A stretch of DNA of 64,000 bases. It comes from Methylobacterium sp. J-068 (lineage in GTDB: Bacteria; Pseudomonadota; Alphaproteobacteria; Rhizobiales; Beijerinckiaceae). Made by a program: the position numbers and the translations under genes. The stretch is from NCBI RefSeq assembly GCF_022829445.1, contig NZ_JAKSXY010000063.1, positions 1-64,000 on the forward strand, written 5' to 3'. Position 1 is the stretch's first letter, and every line of letters begins with the position of its first letter. Positions 31,739-46,692 of this stretch are shown here, piece by piece. A model generated the notes under the pieces. The model made no database searches and was not told the origin of the DNA. It worked only from the letters and a program-made list of their open reading frames with translations.

Positions 31739-33254
31739 ATGCAGCTCACGCTCTGGACCTACGAGGGGCCCCCTCACATCGGCGCGATGCGGATCGCCAC
31801 CGCCATGCGGGGCCTGCACTACGTGCTGCACGCGCCGCAGGGCGACACCTATGCCGACCTGCTCTTCACCATGATCGAGCGGCGGGATGCCCGCCCGCCG
31901 GTGACCTACACCACCTTCCAGGCCCGCGACCTCGGCGCCGACACCGCCGCGATCTTCCAGAACGCCGTGGCCGAGGCCTACGCGCGCTTCCATCCGCAGG
32001 CGATGATCGTCGGCGCCTCCTGCACCGCCGAGCTGATCCAGGACGATCCGGGCGGCCTCGCCCGCGCCCTCGACCTGCCGATCCCGGTCATTCCCCTGGA
32101 ATTGCCCGCCTACCAGAAGAAGGAGAACTGGGGCGCCTCGGAGACCCTCTATCGTCTCGTTCGGGCGCTGGCCGGCGGCACGCGCACGCCCCGCGCGGAG
32201 CGCCGGCCACTCTGCAACCTCCTCGGCCCCACGGCTTTGGGCTTTCGCCACCGCGACGACCTCGTCGAAGTCACGAAGATCCTCGGCGCGCTCGGCATCG
32301 ACGTGAACGTGGTGGCGCCGCTCGGCGCGACGCCGGCCGATCTCGGCCGTCTCGGGGCGGCGGACTTCAACGTGGTGCTCTATCCCGAGATCGCCCGCGC
32401 GGCCGCCCAGCACCTGCAGAAGACCTTCGCGCAGCCGATGGTCGAGACCGTGCCGATCGGGGTCCAGGCCACCATCCGGTTCGTCGAGGAGGTCGCCCGA
32501 GCCGCCGGCGTCGACCCGGCCCCCGTGCTCGCCGGCGCACCCTCGCGGCTGCCCTGGTACTCGCGCTCGGTCGATTCGACCTACCTCACCGACAAGCGCG
32601 TCTTCATCTTCGGCGACGCCACCCACGCGCTCGCCGCCGCCCGGATCGCCGCCACGGAACTCGGCTTCCGGGTCGTCGGTCTCGGCACCTACACCCGCGA
32701 ATTCGCCCGCGAGGTCCGGGCCGAGGCCGCCCTTCACGGCATCGAGGCGACGATCACCGACGATTACCTCGACGTCGAGGCCGCGATCCAGGCGGCGCAG
32801 CCGGAACTCGTCCTGGGCACGCAGATGGAGCGCCATGTCGCCAAGCGCCTGGGACTGCCCTGCGCGGTGATCTCGGCCCCGATCCACGTGCAGGACTTTC
32901 CGGCCCGGCACTCGCCGCAGATGGGCTTCGAGGGCGCCAACGTCCTGTTCGACACCTGGGTCCATCCGCTGATGATGGGCCTGGAGGAACACCTGCTGGG
33001 CATGTTCCGCGAGGATTCCGAGTTCCACGGCGCGGCCGCCCCCTCGCACCTGCCCCGGCACGGCGCGGAGCCCGCGCCCATCGTGGTGGAGGCGCCCGCG
33101 GCGCCGGCCGAGCCGATCATCCTCACCTGGGCCTCGGAGGCCGAGAAGGAGCTGAAGAAGATTCCGTTCTTCGTGCGGGGCAAGGCCCGCGCGAACACCG
33201 AGCGCTTCGCGCGGGAACGCGCGCTGCCGCTCATCACCCTCGAGACATTGTACG

Positions 33255-33280
<26 letters not shown>
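31739..33280 (+). CDS. bchB: Dark protochlorophyllide reductase subunit BchB
   Basis: A 513-aa partner of BchN. It supplies the fourth cluster ligand, Asp36 in [12 protein letters not shown], which is the unusual aspartate known from the Rhodobacter capsulatus enzyme. The start [18 protein letters not shown], the [15 protein letters not shown] loop and the C-terminal [21 protein letters not shown] helical domain are all diagnostic. Its last 26 nt overlap bchH in another frame. Confidence 0.95.
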
Positions 33281-37855
<4,575 letters not shown>

Positions 37856-37868
37856 GGGGAGCCGGACC

Positions 37869-38570
37869 ATGACCTCGCACAGCTACGCGGCCCGCCGCTC
37901 GCAATTGACCACCTACTTCGACCGCACCGCCGTCGAGGCCTGGGCGCGCCTGACCTCCGACGCGCCGGTCTCGAAGATCCGCGCGACCGTGCGGGCCGGG
38001 CGCGATGCCATGCGGGCCAACCTGCTGGGATGGCTGCCGGCCGACCTCACGGGCCGGCGCCTGCTCGATGCCGGCTGCGGCACGGGGGCGCTGAGCCTGG
38101 AGGCCGCCCGAAGGGGGGCCGAGGTCGTCGCCATCGACGTCTCGCCGACGCTGATCGGCCTGGCTCGGGAGCGCACGAGCCTCTCCGGTCCGGGCCGCAT
38201 CGAGTTCCGCGTCGGCGACATGCTCGATCCGGCCCTGGGTCGCTTCGACCACATCGTGGCGATGGATTCGCTGATCCACTACGCCACGCCGGACATCGTC
38301 CGGGCGCTCGCCGTCCTCGCGGACCGCACCGAGACTTCGGTGCTGTTCACGGTGGCGCCGCGCACCCCGCTCCTCACACTGATGCACATGGCCGGCCGCG
38401 CCTTCCCGCGCGGCGACCGGGCGCCCGCCATCGTGCCGGTCGGCGAGGCGGATCTGCGCCGGCGCGTGGCGGCGGATCCGGCCCTGGCGGGTGTCGGCAT
38501 CGCGCGCGCGCACCGGGTGAACAGCGGGTTCTACCTCTCGCAGGCCTTCGAACTGAGGCGGGCGTCATGA
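37869..38570 (+). CDS. bchM: Mg-protoporphyrin IX methyltransferase BchM
   Basis: A 233-aa SAM-dependent methyltransferase that makes Mg-protoporphyrin IX monomethyl ester, the substrate of AcsF. The SAM motif is LLDAGCGTGALSLEAARRGA near residue 60, followed by VVAIDVSPTLIGLA. The N-terminal YFDRTAVEAWARLTSDAPVSKIR is specific to BchM/ChlM. A purine-rich GAGGGGAG site precedes the ATG. Its stop overlaps the lhaA start. Confidence 0.95.
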   Translation: MTSHSYAARRSQLTTYFDRTAVEAWARLTSDAPVSKIRATVRAGRDAMRANLLGWLPADLTGRRLLDAGCGTGALSLEAARRGAEVVAIDVSPTLIGLARERTSLSGPGRIEFRVGDMLDPALGRFDHIVAMDSLIHYATPDIVRALAVLADRTETSVLFTVAPRTPLLTLMHMAGRAFPRGDRAPAIVPVGEADLRRRVAADPALAGVGIARAHRVNSGFYLSQAFELRRAS

Positions 38571-39988
38571 CCCGCCTCGGCGCCTCCATGGCCCGTGCGC
38601 TTCAGCGCGTCGGCCCCGGCATGCTGCCCTTCGCCGACGCGGCGACGGCGGAACTGCCGATGGGGCGCCTGCTTCGCCTCGCCCTGTTCCAGGTCACGGT
38701 CGGCATGGCGGCCGTTCTCCTCATCGGCACGCTCAACCGGGTGATGATCGTCGAACTGGCGGTGCCGGCCTGGATCGTGGCCGTGATGCTGTCGCTGCCG
38801 CTGATCTTCGCGCCGTTCCGGGCGCTGGTCGGCTTCCGCTCGGACACGCACCGCTCCGTGCTCGGCTGGCGCCGGGTGCCCTACATCTGGTTCGGCACGC
38901 TGCTGCAGTTCGGCGGGCTCGCCATCATGCCCTTCGCCCTGCTGATCCTGTCTGGCGACACCACCGGCTCGGCCTGGCCCGGGCACGTGGCGGCGGCCCT
39001 CGCCTTCGTGCTGGTCGGCGCCGGCCTCCACACCACGCAGACCGTGGGCCTGGCGCTGGCGACCGACCTCGCACCGGCCCATGCGCGGCCCCGCGTCGTC
39101 GCGCTCCTCTGCGTCATGCTGCTCGTCGGCATGGTGGTGAGCGCCGTCGCCTTCGGGCTGCTGCTCGCCGACTTCTCGGCGCTCCGCCTCATCAAGGTGA
39201 TCCAGGGGGCCGCACTGGTCACCATCGTGCTCAACGGCATCGCCCTGTGGAAACAGGAGCCCCGCGCGCCGGGCCGCACGGCGCGGGAATTGCCCCGCCC
39301 GGCCTTCTCGGAATCCTGGGCGCTCTATGCCGGCAGGGGCAGGGCGCGCCGCCGCCTCGTGGCCACGGGCCTCGGCACCGCCGCCTTCTCGATGCAGGAC
39401 ATCCTGCTGGAGCCCTATGGCGGGCAGATCCTGCACCTGCCCGTCGCCGCCACCACGGCGCTGACCGCCCTGCTGGCGGCCGGGGGCGGCCTCGGCCTCC
39501 TCATCGCCGCGCGCTGGCTCGACCGGGGCGGGGACGCCTTCCGGGTCGCCGCCTCCGGAGCCGTCGTCGGGATCGCGGCCTTCTCGGCGGTGATCTTCGC
39601 CGCGCCGCTCGATTCCGCCCGGCTGTTCGCGGTCGGTGTCGGCCTGATCGGTCTCGGCGGGGGGCTCTTCGCCCACGGCACCCTCACGGCCTCGATGGCC
39701 AAGGCCGGCCCGGAGGATACCGGCCTGGCGCTCGGCGCCTGGGGCGCGGTCCAGGCGAGCGCGGCCGGCCTCGCCATCGCGGCCAGCGGCATCCTGCGGG
39801 ATCTCGGTGCCCATCTGGCCGAATCCGGCCGCCTCGGTGAGGCGATGAACCTGCCCTCGACCGGCTACCTCATCGTCTACCACCTCGAGATCGCGCTGCT
39901 CTTCGCCACCCTGCTGGCGATCGGCCCCCTCGTCCGCGACGTGCGCCCCGCCCGCCGCGCGCCACAACCCTTGCCCCGCTCAGCCTGA
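38567..39988 (+). CDS. lhaA: LH1 assembly factor LhaA (PucC family)
   Basis: A 473-aa major facilitator-type membrane protein with about twelve helices. Family patterns are GTLNRVMIVELAVPAW, RALVGFRSDTHRSVLGWRRVPYIW and a late QDILLEPYGGQIL. LhaA aids assembly of the core antenna around the reaction centre. Position between bchM and puhA is the standard one in purple bacteria, which separates it from the Bch2-like paralogue near bchG. Confidence 0.93.
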   Translation: MTRLGASMARALQRVGPGMLPFADAATAELPMGRLLRLALFQVTVGMAAVLLIGTLNRVMIVELAVPAWIVAVMLSLPLIFAPFRALVGFRSDTHRSVLGWRRVPYIWFGTLLQFGGLAIMPFALLILSGDTTGSAWPGHVAAALAFVLVGAGLHTTQTVGLALATDLAPAHARPRVVALLCVMLLVGMVVSAVAFGLLLADFSALRLIKVIQGAALVTIVLNGIALWKQEPRAPGRTARELPRPAFSESWALYAGRGRARRRLVATGLGTAAFSMQDILLEPYGGQILHLPVAATTALTALLAAGGGLGLLIAARWLDRGGDAFRVAASGAVVGIAAFSAVIFAAPLDSARLFAVGVGLIGLGGGLFAHGTLTASMAKAGPEDTGLALGAWGAVQASAAGLAIAASGILRDLGAHLAESGRLGEAMNLPSTGYLIVYHLEIALLFATLLAIGPLVRDVRPARRAPQPLPRSA

Positions 39989-40000
39989 AGGAGACCGGCC

Positions 40001-40777
40001 ATGCCGAGAGGTGAAATCACGGGCTACGTCGATGTCGCGCAGGTGGTGCTCTACGCGTTCTGGATCTTCTTCGCCGGCCTGGTCTTCTACCTGCGCCGGG
40101 AGGATCGCCGCGAGGGCTATCCGCTCGAATCCGAGGCGGCGCGCGGCCGGGCCATGCCGCCGGACCCGTTCCTGATCCCGTCGCCCAAGCGCTTCCTGCT
40201 CTCCAACGGCCACGTGAAGTTCGCGCCCCAGATCGGCGAGCGCACGCCCTGGACCTTTCGCGGCCACAAGCTCGAGGTCTGGCCGGGCGCCCCCCTGGAG
40301 CCCGAGACCGACGGCCTGCACGACGCCATCGGCCCGGCTTCCTACGCCAACCGCGAGGACAGCCACGACGAGACCTGGGACCGCGAGAAGCGTATCGTCC
40401 CCTTGCGCGTCGCCGATCACTTCGTGGTCCACGAGGACGGCCCCAACCCGATCGGCATGTCGGTGTTCGGCGCCGACCGGCAGGTCGCCGGCACGGTCAG
40501 CGACCTCTGGGTCGACCGGGGCGAGTCGATGGTGCGATACTACGAGGTCGAACTCGGGGCCGGCGGGCGCCGCGTCCTGATGCCCGCCACCTTCTGCAGG
40601 ACCGGGCGCTTCTCGCGCACGGTCACGTGCGAGGCGCTGCTCGCGCACCAGTTCGCCGATGTCCCGACCACGAAGGACCCCGATTCCGTCACCCTCTACG
40701 AGGAGGAGCGGATCATGGCCTTCTACGGCGGCGGCACCCTCTACGCCACGCCGCTTCGCCAGGAGGCCTTCCTGTGA
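40001..40777 (+). CDS. puhA: Photosynthetic reaction centre H subunit PuhA
   Basis: A 258-aa protein with one N-terminal membrane helix (QVVLYAFWIFFAGLVFYLRREDRREGYPLE) and a large cytoplasmic PRC-barrel domain. It caps the L/M core and guides proton uptake to the secondary quinone. Diagnostic segments are FVVHEDGPNPIGMSVFGADR and CEALLAHQFADVP. A GAAGGAGA site precedes the ATG. Its stop overlaps the GTG start of puhB. Confidence 0.96.
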   Translation: MPRGEITGYVDVAQVVLYAFWIFFAGLVFYLRREDRREGYPLESEAARGRAMPPDPFLIPSPKRFLLSNGHVKFAPQIGERTPWTFRGHKLEVWPGAPLEPETDGLHDAIGPASYANREDSHDETWDREKRIVPLRVADHFVVHEDGPNPIGMSVFGADRQVAGTVSDLWVDRGESMVRYYEVELGAGGRRVLMPATFCRTGRFSRTVTCEALLAHQFADVPTTKDPDSVTLYEEERIMAFYGGGTLYATPLRQEAFL

Positions 40778-41460
40778 GCCGGTCCGCCAAGCGCCCCTCC
40801 CATCACCTGCCCGCCAATGCCTTCGACGCGCCGCCCGGCCTGCCGGCGGCCCTCCCGGCCGGCGAGCACATCCTCTGGCAGGGCCGGCCCTGCGGCTTCG
40901 GCATCGCCTTCCGAGCCCTGCACCTGCGTCTCGTCGGAATATGGTTCGCGGGGCTCGCCCTCTGGGCCGCGCTGCCGCCGGCTCTGGCGGGGCGGTGGAT
41001 CGAGGCCGGGACCCTGGCGGCCCCGACCCTCGGCGTCGGCGCGGGGGCACTGGCGCTCCTGTCGCTGCTCGGCTGGCTTTCGGCCCGCACCACGGCCTAC
41101 ACCATCACCAACCGCCGGGTGGTGATGCGGGTCGGCATCGCCCTGCCGATGACCCTGAACCTGCCCTTCGCCCTCGTCGAGGCGGCCGAGTGCGCGCTCC
41201 ATCCGGACGGCAGCGCCGACCTGCCCCTGCGCCTGCGCGCCGGCAACCGCGTCGCCTACCTGCACCTCTGGCCCCATGCCCGGCCCTGGCGCGTGAACCG
41301 GCCCGAGCCGATGCTGCGCGCGATCCCGGATGGCCGCGCGGTCGCCGAGATCCTCGCGCGCGCCCTGACGGCCCATCGCGCCTTGCCGGAAGAGGTGGCG
41401 GGCCCCGTCGTCCTGCGCCCGCGTGCCGCGCCGGCCCCGCGTCTCGCGACCGCGAGCTGA
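40774..41460 (+). CDS. puhB: Photosynthetic complex assembly protein PuhB
   Basis: A 228-aa membrane protein with a PH-like (bPH2) fold and two to three hydrophobic segments near residues 50-110. ILWQGRPCGFGIAFRALH and TTAYTITNRRVVMRVGIALPMTLNLP are family patterns. PuhB is needed for proper reaction centre and LH1 assembly. The start is GTG inside the puhA stop (GTGA), chosen because it directly precedes the conserved N-terminus SRSAKRPSHHLPANAFDAPP. The stop is 3 nt before puhC. Confidence 0.9.
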   Translation: MSRSAKRPSHHLPANAFDAPPGLPAALPAGEHILWQGRPCGFGIAFRALHLRLVGIWFAGLALWAALPPALAGRWIEAGTLAAPTLGVGAGALALLSLLGWLSARTTAYTITNRRVVMRVGIALPMTLNLPFALVEAAECALHPDGSADLPLRLRAGNRVAYLHLWPHARPWRVNRPEPMLRAIPDGRAVAEILARALTAHRALPEEVAGPVVLRPRAAPAPRLATAS

Positions 41461-41463
41461 GCG

Positions 41464-41931
41464 ATGGACCCGCATCCGCTCGCCCGCAGCGCGGGACGCA
41501 CCTCACGGGCCCTCGTCGTCGGGGTCGGTCTCCTCGTCGGTTTCGTGGTCGCCGCGGTCACCGTCGGACGCGTCGAGAGCGTCGGCCTGACGCGGATGGA
41601 GCCGGCCCGCCCGGTCCAGAGCCTCGCGCTCCGGGTCGACGACGCGGCGGACGGCTCGATCACCCTGCGGGACGCCGAGCGCGGCGACCTCGTCGCCACG
41701 GTCCGGCCGGGGGCCGACAACTTCATCCGCGCCACCCTGCGGGGCTTCGCGCAGGGCCGGCTGCGGGCCGGCCTGTCCCGCGAGGTGCCTTTCCGCCTCA
41801 CGCGCTTCGACGACGGCTCGCTGCGCCTCGACGACGCGCTCACCGGCCGCAGCGTCGATTTCGGCGCCTTCGGCCCGTCGAACTTCGCCGCCTTCGCCCG
41901 CCTGATGCCGAATGACGGAACCGTACCATGA
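41464..41931 (+). CDS. puhC: Photosynthetic complex assembly protein PuhC
   Basis: A 155-aa protein with one N-terminal membrane helix (residues 17-37) and a periplasmic domain with PVQSLALRVDDAADGSI and VRPGADNFIRATLRGFAQGR. PuhC is a non-pigment factor that organises the core complex. The protein is encoded between puhB and a small ORF whose ATG overlaps the puhC stop. Confidence 0.9.
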   Translation: MDPHPLARSAGRTSRALVVGVGLLVGFVVAAVTVGRVESVGLTRMEPARPVQSLALRVDDAADGSITLRDAERGDLVATVRPGADNFIRATLRGFAQGRLRAGLSREVPFRLTRFDDGSLRLDDALTGRSVDFGAFGPSNFAAFARLMPNDGTVP

Positions 41932-42230
41932 TGGCCTGGCTGAACGGACGCCGCAGCGTAGACGTCCCCTGCACCGTCGAGATCGAGCAGACCGCCGAGA
42001 GCCTGCACGCTCACGTGGTCCTCGACGCGACCTTCGAGATCGAGCCCGGTGACGCCGTGCAGGTGCACGACGCCCCGACCTCGGTGCCCTACGGCGAGCG
42101 CCTCGTGGTGCGCCGGACCGCCACCGTGACCCGCGCCGGCCGCATCGAGCGGCTCTGGACCAAGCTCGCGGGACACCTCGAACTCACCGAACTCTACGAA
42201 GTCAGCTTTTCCGAGAGGAGGCGCCTGTGA
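41928..42230 (+). CDS. Small conserved-position protein in the puh operon, unknown
   Basis: A 100-aa soluble protein without a recognised domain. It is rich in charged residues and beta-forming patterns ([41 protein letters not shown]) and ends [13 protein letters not shown]. It overlaps puhC at its start and acsF at its end, so it is translated as part of the operon. A small gene at this place, between puhC and acsF, is common in photosynthetic alphaproteobacteria. A role in cyclase or complex assembly is only inference. Confidence 0.75.
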   Translation: MMAWLNGRRSVDVPCTVEIEQTAESLHAHVVLDATFEIEPGDAVQVHDAPTSVPYGERLVVRRTATVTRAGRIERLWTKLAGHLELTELYEVSFSERRRL

Positions 42231-43303
42231 CCGCAGCGATCCAGCAGCCCGTCCCCAAAACGCCGATGAACGAGGCGACCAAGGCCGCGCAGGAGACGAC
42301 GTTTCTGTCGCCGCGCTTCTACACGACCAATTTCGAGGAACTCGACCGCACCGACGTCGAGCCCGTGCGGGCGGAGTGGAACAAGCTCATCGCGGAATTG
42401 CGCGCCGACCCGAACAAGCGCCACTTCACGCGGAACGAAGAATTCGACTGCGACATGTCCGGGCTCGATCCGGCCCTGCGCAAGGAGTTCATGGACTTCC
42501 TGGTCTCGTCCATCACCGCCGAGTTCTCGGGCTGCGTGCTCTACGCCGAGATGCGCAAGCGGGCGAAGAACCCCGACATCCGCGAGCTGTTCGGCTTCAT
42601 GAGCCGCGACGAGGCGCGCCATGCCGGCTTCATCAACGACGTGCTCAAGGATTTCGGCATCGGCGTCGACCTGGGCTTCCTGACGAAATCGAAGAAGTAC
42701 ACCTTCTTCCGGCCGAAGTTCATCTTCTACGCCACCTACCTCTCGGAGAAGATCGGCTACGCCCGCTACATCACGATCTTCCGCGAGCTGGAGCGCAATC
42801 CGGAGCGCCGCTTCCACCCGATCTTCAAGTGGTTCGAGAAGTGGTGCAACGACGAGTTCCGCCACGGCGAGGCCTTCGCCCTGCTCATGCGCGCCAATCC
42901 GAAGCTGACCTCGGGCGTCAACCGCTACTGGATCAAGTTCTTTCTGCTCGCGGTCTTCGCGACGATGTATGTCCGCGACCATTGCCGCCCGGCCTTCCAC
43001 GACGCGCTGGGCGTCGATCCGACCGATTACGACTTCCAGGTCTTCCGGATCACCTCGGAGATCTCGAAGCAGACCTTCCCGCTGACCCTCGACCTCGACA
43101 ATCCCCGCTTCAAGCAGGCTCTGGACCGGCTCCTGACCTGCTCGGAGAAGATCGCCGACGCCAAGGCCCAGGGCGGACTCCTCGGCAAGCTCAGGCACGG
43201 CGCCTGGATCGCCGCCTCGGCGGTCAACTTCGCGCGGCTCTACGCCCTGCCGACCCTCGACAACCCGATGCCGGCGGAAATCCGCCTCAAGCCGGTCTGG
43301 TAG
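42227..43303 (+). CDS. acsF: Oxygen-dependent Mg-protoporphyrin ester cyclase AcsF
   Basis: A 358-aa di-iron enzyme that forms ring E of protochlorophyllide with molecular oxygen. The iron-ligand motifs are visible as [11 protein letters not shown] and [11 protein letters not shown], with further glutamates in [13 protein letters not shown]. No anaerobic cyclase bchE is in the window, in line with an aerobic phototroph. The start is GTG overlapping the preceding stop, with GAGGAGG before it; an ATG 13 codons later is the alternative. Confidence 0.95.
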   Translation: MTAAIQQPVPKTPMNEATKAAQETTFLSPRFYTTNFEELDRTDVEPVRAEWNKLIAELRADPNKRHFTRNEEFDCDMSGLDPALRKEFMDFLVSSITAEFSGCVLYAEMRKRAKNPDIRELFGFMSRDEARHAGFINDVLKDFGIGVDLGFLTKSKKYTFFRPKFIFYATYLSEKIGYARYITIFRELERNPERRFHPIFKWFEKWCNDEFRHGEAFALLMRANPKLTSGVNRYWIKFFLLAVFATMYVRDHCRPAFHDALGVDPTDYDFQVFRITSEISKQTFPLTLDLDNPRFKQALDRLLTCSEKIADAKAQGGLLGKLRHGAWIAASAVNFARLYALPTLDNPMPAEIRLKPVW

Positions 43304-43304
43304 G

Positions 43305-44156
43305 ATGGGGGCCTACGCGCTTCCCGCCCTCTACGCGGTGCTGGTCTGGTGGTTCTCCACCGGCCTGATCCTGCTCCTCGACCATCGCCCGCGCTCCACG
43401 CACGCGCTCAGCATGGTCGCGGGGACGGGCGTGCTCGGCCTGTCGCTCTGGGCGATCGGCGCCTCGGCCGGAGATGCGAGCGCGGGGAGCGCCTACATCG
43501 CCTTCACGGCGGCCCTCCTCGTCTGGGGCTGGCAGGAGATGAGCTACTACATGGGCTTCGTCTCGGGTCCGCGCACCCTCGGCTGCCCGCCGGGCGCCAG
43601 CGGCCTCCAACGCTTCCGGGCGGCGGCGGCCACCAGCCTGTGGCACGAGGCGGCGATCGTCGCTGGCGGCCTCGCCATCCTGGCCCTGACCTGGGGCGAG
43701 CCCAACCGGTTCGCCCTTTGGACCTACCTGGTCCTGTGGGGAATGAACCTCTCGGCCCGCCTCAACCTATTCCTCGGGGTCCGCAACCTCAACGCCGAGC
43801 TCCTGCCCGAGCACCTCGCCTATCTCGGCAGTTACCTGCGGACGCGCGCCATGAACCCGCTCTTCCCGGTCTCGGTGACGGCGGCGGGGATCGCCACCAT
43901 CGCCCTCGTGCTGGCGGCGCTCGGCGAAGGCGCGACCGCCCACGAGGTCGCGGGTCTCAGCATCCTGGCGACCCTGATGGCGCTCGCCACCCTGGAGCAC
44001 GGCTTCCTCATGCTGCCGCTGCCCTCGGCCGCCCTCTGGCAATGGAGCCTGCCGAAGATCGCGGACGCCCGCCCGATGCCGTCGCCGATCCCGGCCGCGC
44101 GCGGCGAAACGCCGTGCGTCGGGGAGCGCCGTCTCGCCGAGGTCGACGGACACTGA
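43305..44156 (+). CDS. puhE: Putative photosynthetic complex assembly protein PuhE
   Basis: A 283-aa membrane protein with about seven to eight helices. [19 protein letters not shown] at the start, [17 protein letters not shown], and [25 protein letters not shown] in the second half are family patterns. Loss of PuhE in Rhodobacter alters bacteriochlorophyll levels and complex assembly. It lies one base after acsF and before hemA, the standard order. Confidence 0.92.
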   Translation: MGAYALPALYAVLVWWFSTGLILLLDHRPRSTHALSMVAGTGVLGLSLWAIGASAGDASAGSAYIAFTAALLVWGWQEMSYYMGFVSGPRTLGCPPGASGLQRFRAAAATSLWHEAAIVAGGLAILALTWGEPNRFALWTYLVLWGMNLSARLNLFLGVRNLNAELLPEHLAYLGSYLRTRAMNPLFPVSVTAAGIATIALVLAALGEGATAHEVAGLSILATLMALATLEHGFLMLPLPSAALWQWSLPKIADARPMPSPIPAARGETPCVGERRLAEVDGH

Positions 44157-44257
44157 ACCACCCGCTCCGGTGGAGCGGAGATGCGAACGCCGCCCCGGCG
44201 GCAGGGCAGACGAGCGGGCTCGAAAGACCCGCCGAGCAACGAGGGAAGGGGACGGGC

Positions 44258-45475
44258 ATGAACTACGAAGAGATCTTCGGCTCTGCTTTGGCCGGCCTGC
44301 ATCGCGAGGGGCGCTACCGCGTCTTCACCGACCTCGAGCGACAGGCGGGCCGCTTCCCGCACGCCACGCACCACACGCCCGACGGCACGCGGCCCGTCAC
44401 CGTCTGGTGCTCGAACGACTATCTCGGCATGGGCCAGCACCCGGCCGTGATCGAGGCCATGCACGAGGCGCTGGACCGCTGCGGCGCCGGCGCCGGCGGC
44501 ACCCGCAACATCTCGGGCACCAACCACTACCACGTGCTGCTGGAGCGCGAACTCGCCGACCTGCACCGCAAGGAGGCGGCCCTGCTGTTCACGTCCGGCT
44601 ACGTCTCGAACTGGGCGGCACTCGGCACGCTCGGATCGCAGATGCCGGGCTGCGCCATCTTCTCGGATGCCGGCAACCACGCATCGATGATCGAGGGCAT
44701 CAAGGCCGCCCGCGCCGAGCGCCACATCTTCCGCCACAACGATCCCGACGATCTCGACCGCAAGCTGCGCCTCGTCGACCCCGCGCGGCCGAAGATCGTG
44801 GCCTTCGAATCGATCTACTCGATGGACGGCGACATCGCCCCCATCGCGGAGATCTGCGATGTCGCCGAGGCGCACGGCGCGCTCACCTATCTCGACGAGG
44901 TCCACGCGGTCGGCCTCTACGGGGAGCGCGGCGGCGGCATCTCGGAGCGCGAGGGCCTCGCCCATCGCCTCGACGTGATCGAAGGCACGCTGGGCAAGGC
45001 CTTCGGGGTCCATGGCGGCTACATCACGGGGTCCGCGAAGCTCTGCGACTTCGTGCGCAGCTTCGCCTCGGGCTTCATCTTCACGACGTCGCTCCCGCCC
45101 GCCGTGGCGGCGGGCGCGGCGGCGAGCATCCGCCACCTCAAGGCCAGCCAAGCCGAGCGGGTCCGGCATCAGGACCGGGCGGCCGCGGTGCGGGCCCGCC
45201 TCGACGCCGCCGGCATTCCCTACCTGCACAACGACAGCCACATCGTGCCGGTGATGGTCTACGACCCGGTGCTCTGCAAGGCGATCAGCGACACGCTGCT
45301 CGACGAGTTCGGCATCTACGTCCAGCCGATCAACTACCCGACCGTGCCGCGCGGCACCGAGCGCCTGCGCATCACGCCCTCGCCCCTGCACACGGATGCC
45401 GACATCGACCATCTGGTCGGCGCTCTGACCGCGATCTGGGCGCGGATGGACGTGCAGCGGGTGGCGGCGGAGTAG
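44258..45475 (+). CDS. hemA: 5-aminolevulinate synthase HemA
   Basis: A 405-aa PLP enzyme that condenses glycine and succinyl-CoA to 5-aminolevulinate, the first step of tetrapyrrole synthesis. It shows [42 protein letters not shown] and the PLP lysine in [14 protein letters not shown] near residue 248. The ATG at 44258 follows GAGGGAAGGGG; the reading frame upstream overlaps puhE and is not conserved. Placing hemA inside the photosynthesis operon lets precursor supply follow pigment demand. Confidence 0.95.
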   Translation: MNYEEIFGSALAGLHREGRYRVFTDLERQAGRFPHATHHTPDGTRPVTVWCSNDYLGMGQHPAVIEAMHEALDRCGAGAGGTRNISGTNHYHVLLERELADLHRKEAALLFTSGYVSNWAALGTLGSQMPGCAIFSDAGNHASMIEGIKAARAERHIFRHNDPDDLDRKLRLVDPARPKIVAFESIYSMDGDIAPIAEICDVAEAHGALTYLDEVHAVGLYGERGGGISEREGLAHRLDVIEGTLGKAFGVHGGYITGSAKLCDFVRSFASGFIFTTSLPPAVAAGAAASIRHLKASQAERVRHQDRAAAVRARLDAAGIPYLHNDSHIVPVMVYDPVLCKAISDTLLDEFGIYVQPINYPTVPRGTERLRITPSPLHTDADIDHLVGALTAIWARMDVQRVAAE

Positions 45476-45531
45476 CCGCGAGATCCTCGACCCGTCCCGC
45501 GACCGGATCGATCTGACATCGAGGTGGCCCC

Positions 45532-46692
45532 ATGCCGATCAACGGATTGCCCAGAGCAGCGGCACCAGCGCCGCCCTCGCATCCCACCGAGGCGCACGGC
45601 ATCCGGATGCCGCGTCGACCCGCGAGCCTCACCGTCGAGGTCAGGCGCACGGCCGCACGCGAAGATCCCGCCGTCCCGCCGACCTTCCCGTTCTCGGCCA
45701 TCGTCGGCCAGGACGAGATGCGCCGCGCGCTCCTCATCGCGGCCGTCGATCCTTCGGTCGGCGGCGTGCTGGTGTTCGGCGACCGCGGCACCGGCAAATC
45801 CACCGCCATCCGGGGCCTCGCCGCCCTGCTGCCGCCGATGGCGGCGGTGGCAGGCTGCCCCTATGCCTGTGATCCGGGCGAGCCGGCGGGGCTCTGTCCG
45901 CACTGCTCCGGGCGATCCGGTGCGCGCAAGGCTCAGGCGATCCCAGTACCGGTCGTGGACCTGCCGCTGGGCGCGACCGAGGACCGGGTCGTCGGCGCCC
46001 TCGACCTGGAGCGGGCTCTGACCAGGGGCGAGAAGGCGTTCGAGCCGGGGCTGCTGGCCCGGGCCAATCGCGGCTTCCTCTACATCGACGAGGTCAACCT
46101 CCTCGACGATCACCTCGTCGACCTGCTCCTCGATGTGGCGGCCTCCGGCGTGAACACCGTGGAGCGCGAGGGCCTGAGCATCCGGCATCCCGCCCGGTTC
46201 GTGCTCGTCGGCAGCGGCAACCCGGAGGAGGGCGAGCTGCGGCCCCAGCTCCTCGACCGCTTCGGTCTCGCGGTCGAGGTGACGACGCCCACCGACCTGC
46301 CGACCCGCATCGACGTGGTGCGCCGGCGCGACGCCTACGAGCGCGATCCGGCCGGGTTCTGCGCGGCCTATGCCAAGGCCGATCGCTCCATCCGGAAGAC
46401 CCTCGCGGCGGCCCGCGCGCGTCTGCCCGCCCTCACGGTGCCGGACGCGACCCTGGAGGCGGCGGCCCGGCTCTGCCTCGCGCTCGGCACCGACGGCCTG
46501 CGCGGCGAACTGACCCTGATGCGCACCGCCCGCGCGCTCGCCGCCTACGAGGGCGCCGAGACGGTGAGCCTCGATCACCTCGCCCGCATCGCGCCCTCCG
46601 CCCTGCGCCATCGCCTTCGCCGCAACCCCCTCGACGAATCAGGCTCCACCGCGCGGGTCGCGCGGGCCGTGGAGGATGTGCTGGCGCGATGA
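45532..46692 (+). CDS. bchI: Magnesium chelatase ATPase subunit BchI
   Basis: A 386-aa AAA+ ATPase that drives Mg insertion with BchD and BchH. The [17 protein letters not shown] start of the domain, Walker [10 protein letters not shown], Walker [22 protein letters not shown] and [21 protein letters not shown] are diagnostic. An insertion after Walker A holds four cysteines ([17 protein letters not shown]), a possible zinc site absent from the Rhodobacter capsulatus protein as I recall it. The first 48 residues precede the conserved part; ATG at 45607 is an alternative start. A GAGGTGG site supports 45532. Confidence 0.94.
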   Translation: MPINGLPRAAAPAPPSHPTEAHGIRMPRRPASLTVEVRRTAAREDPAVPPTFPFSAIVGQDEMRRALLIAAVDPSVGGVLVFGDRGTGKSTAIRGLAALLPPMAAVAGCPYACDPGEPAGLCPHCSGRSGARKAQAIPVPVVDLPLGATEDRVVGALDLERALTRGEKAFEPGLLARANRGFLYIDEVNLLDDHLVDLLLDVAASGVNTVEREGLSIRHPARFVLVGSGNPEEGELRPQLLDRFGLAVEVTTPTDLPTRIDVVRRRDAYERDPAGFCAAYAKADRSIRKTLAAARARLPALTVPDATLEAAARLCLALGTDGLRGELTLMRTARALAAYEGAETVSLDHLARIAPSALRHRLRRNPLDESGSTARVARAVEDVLAR

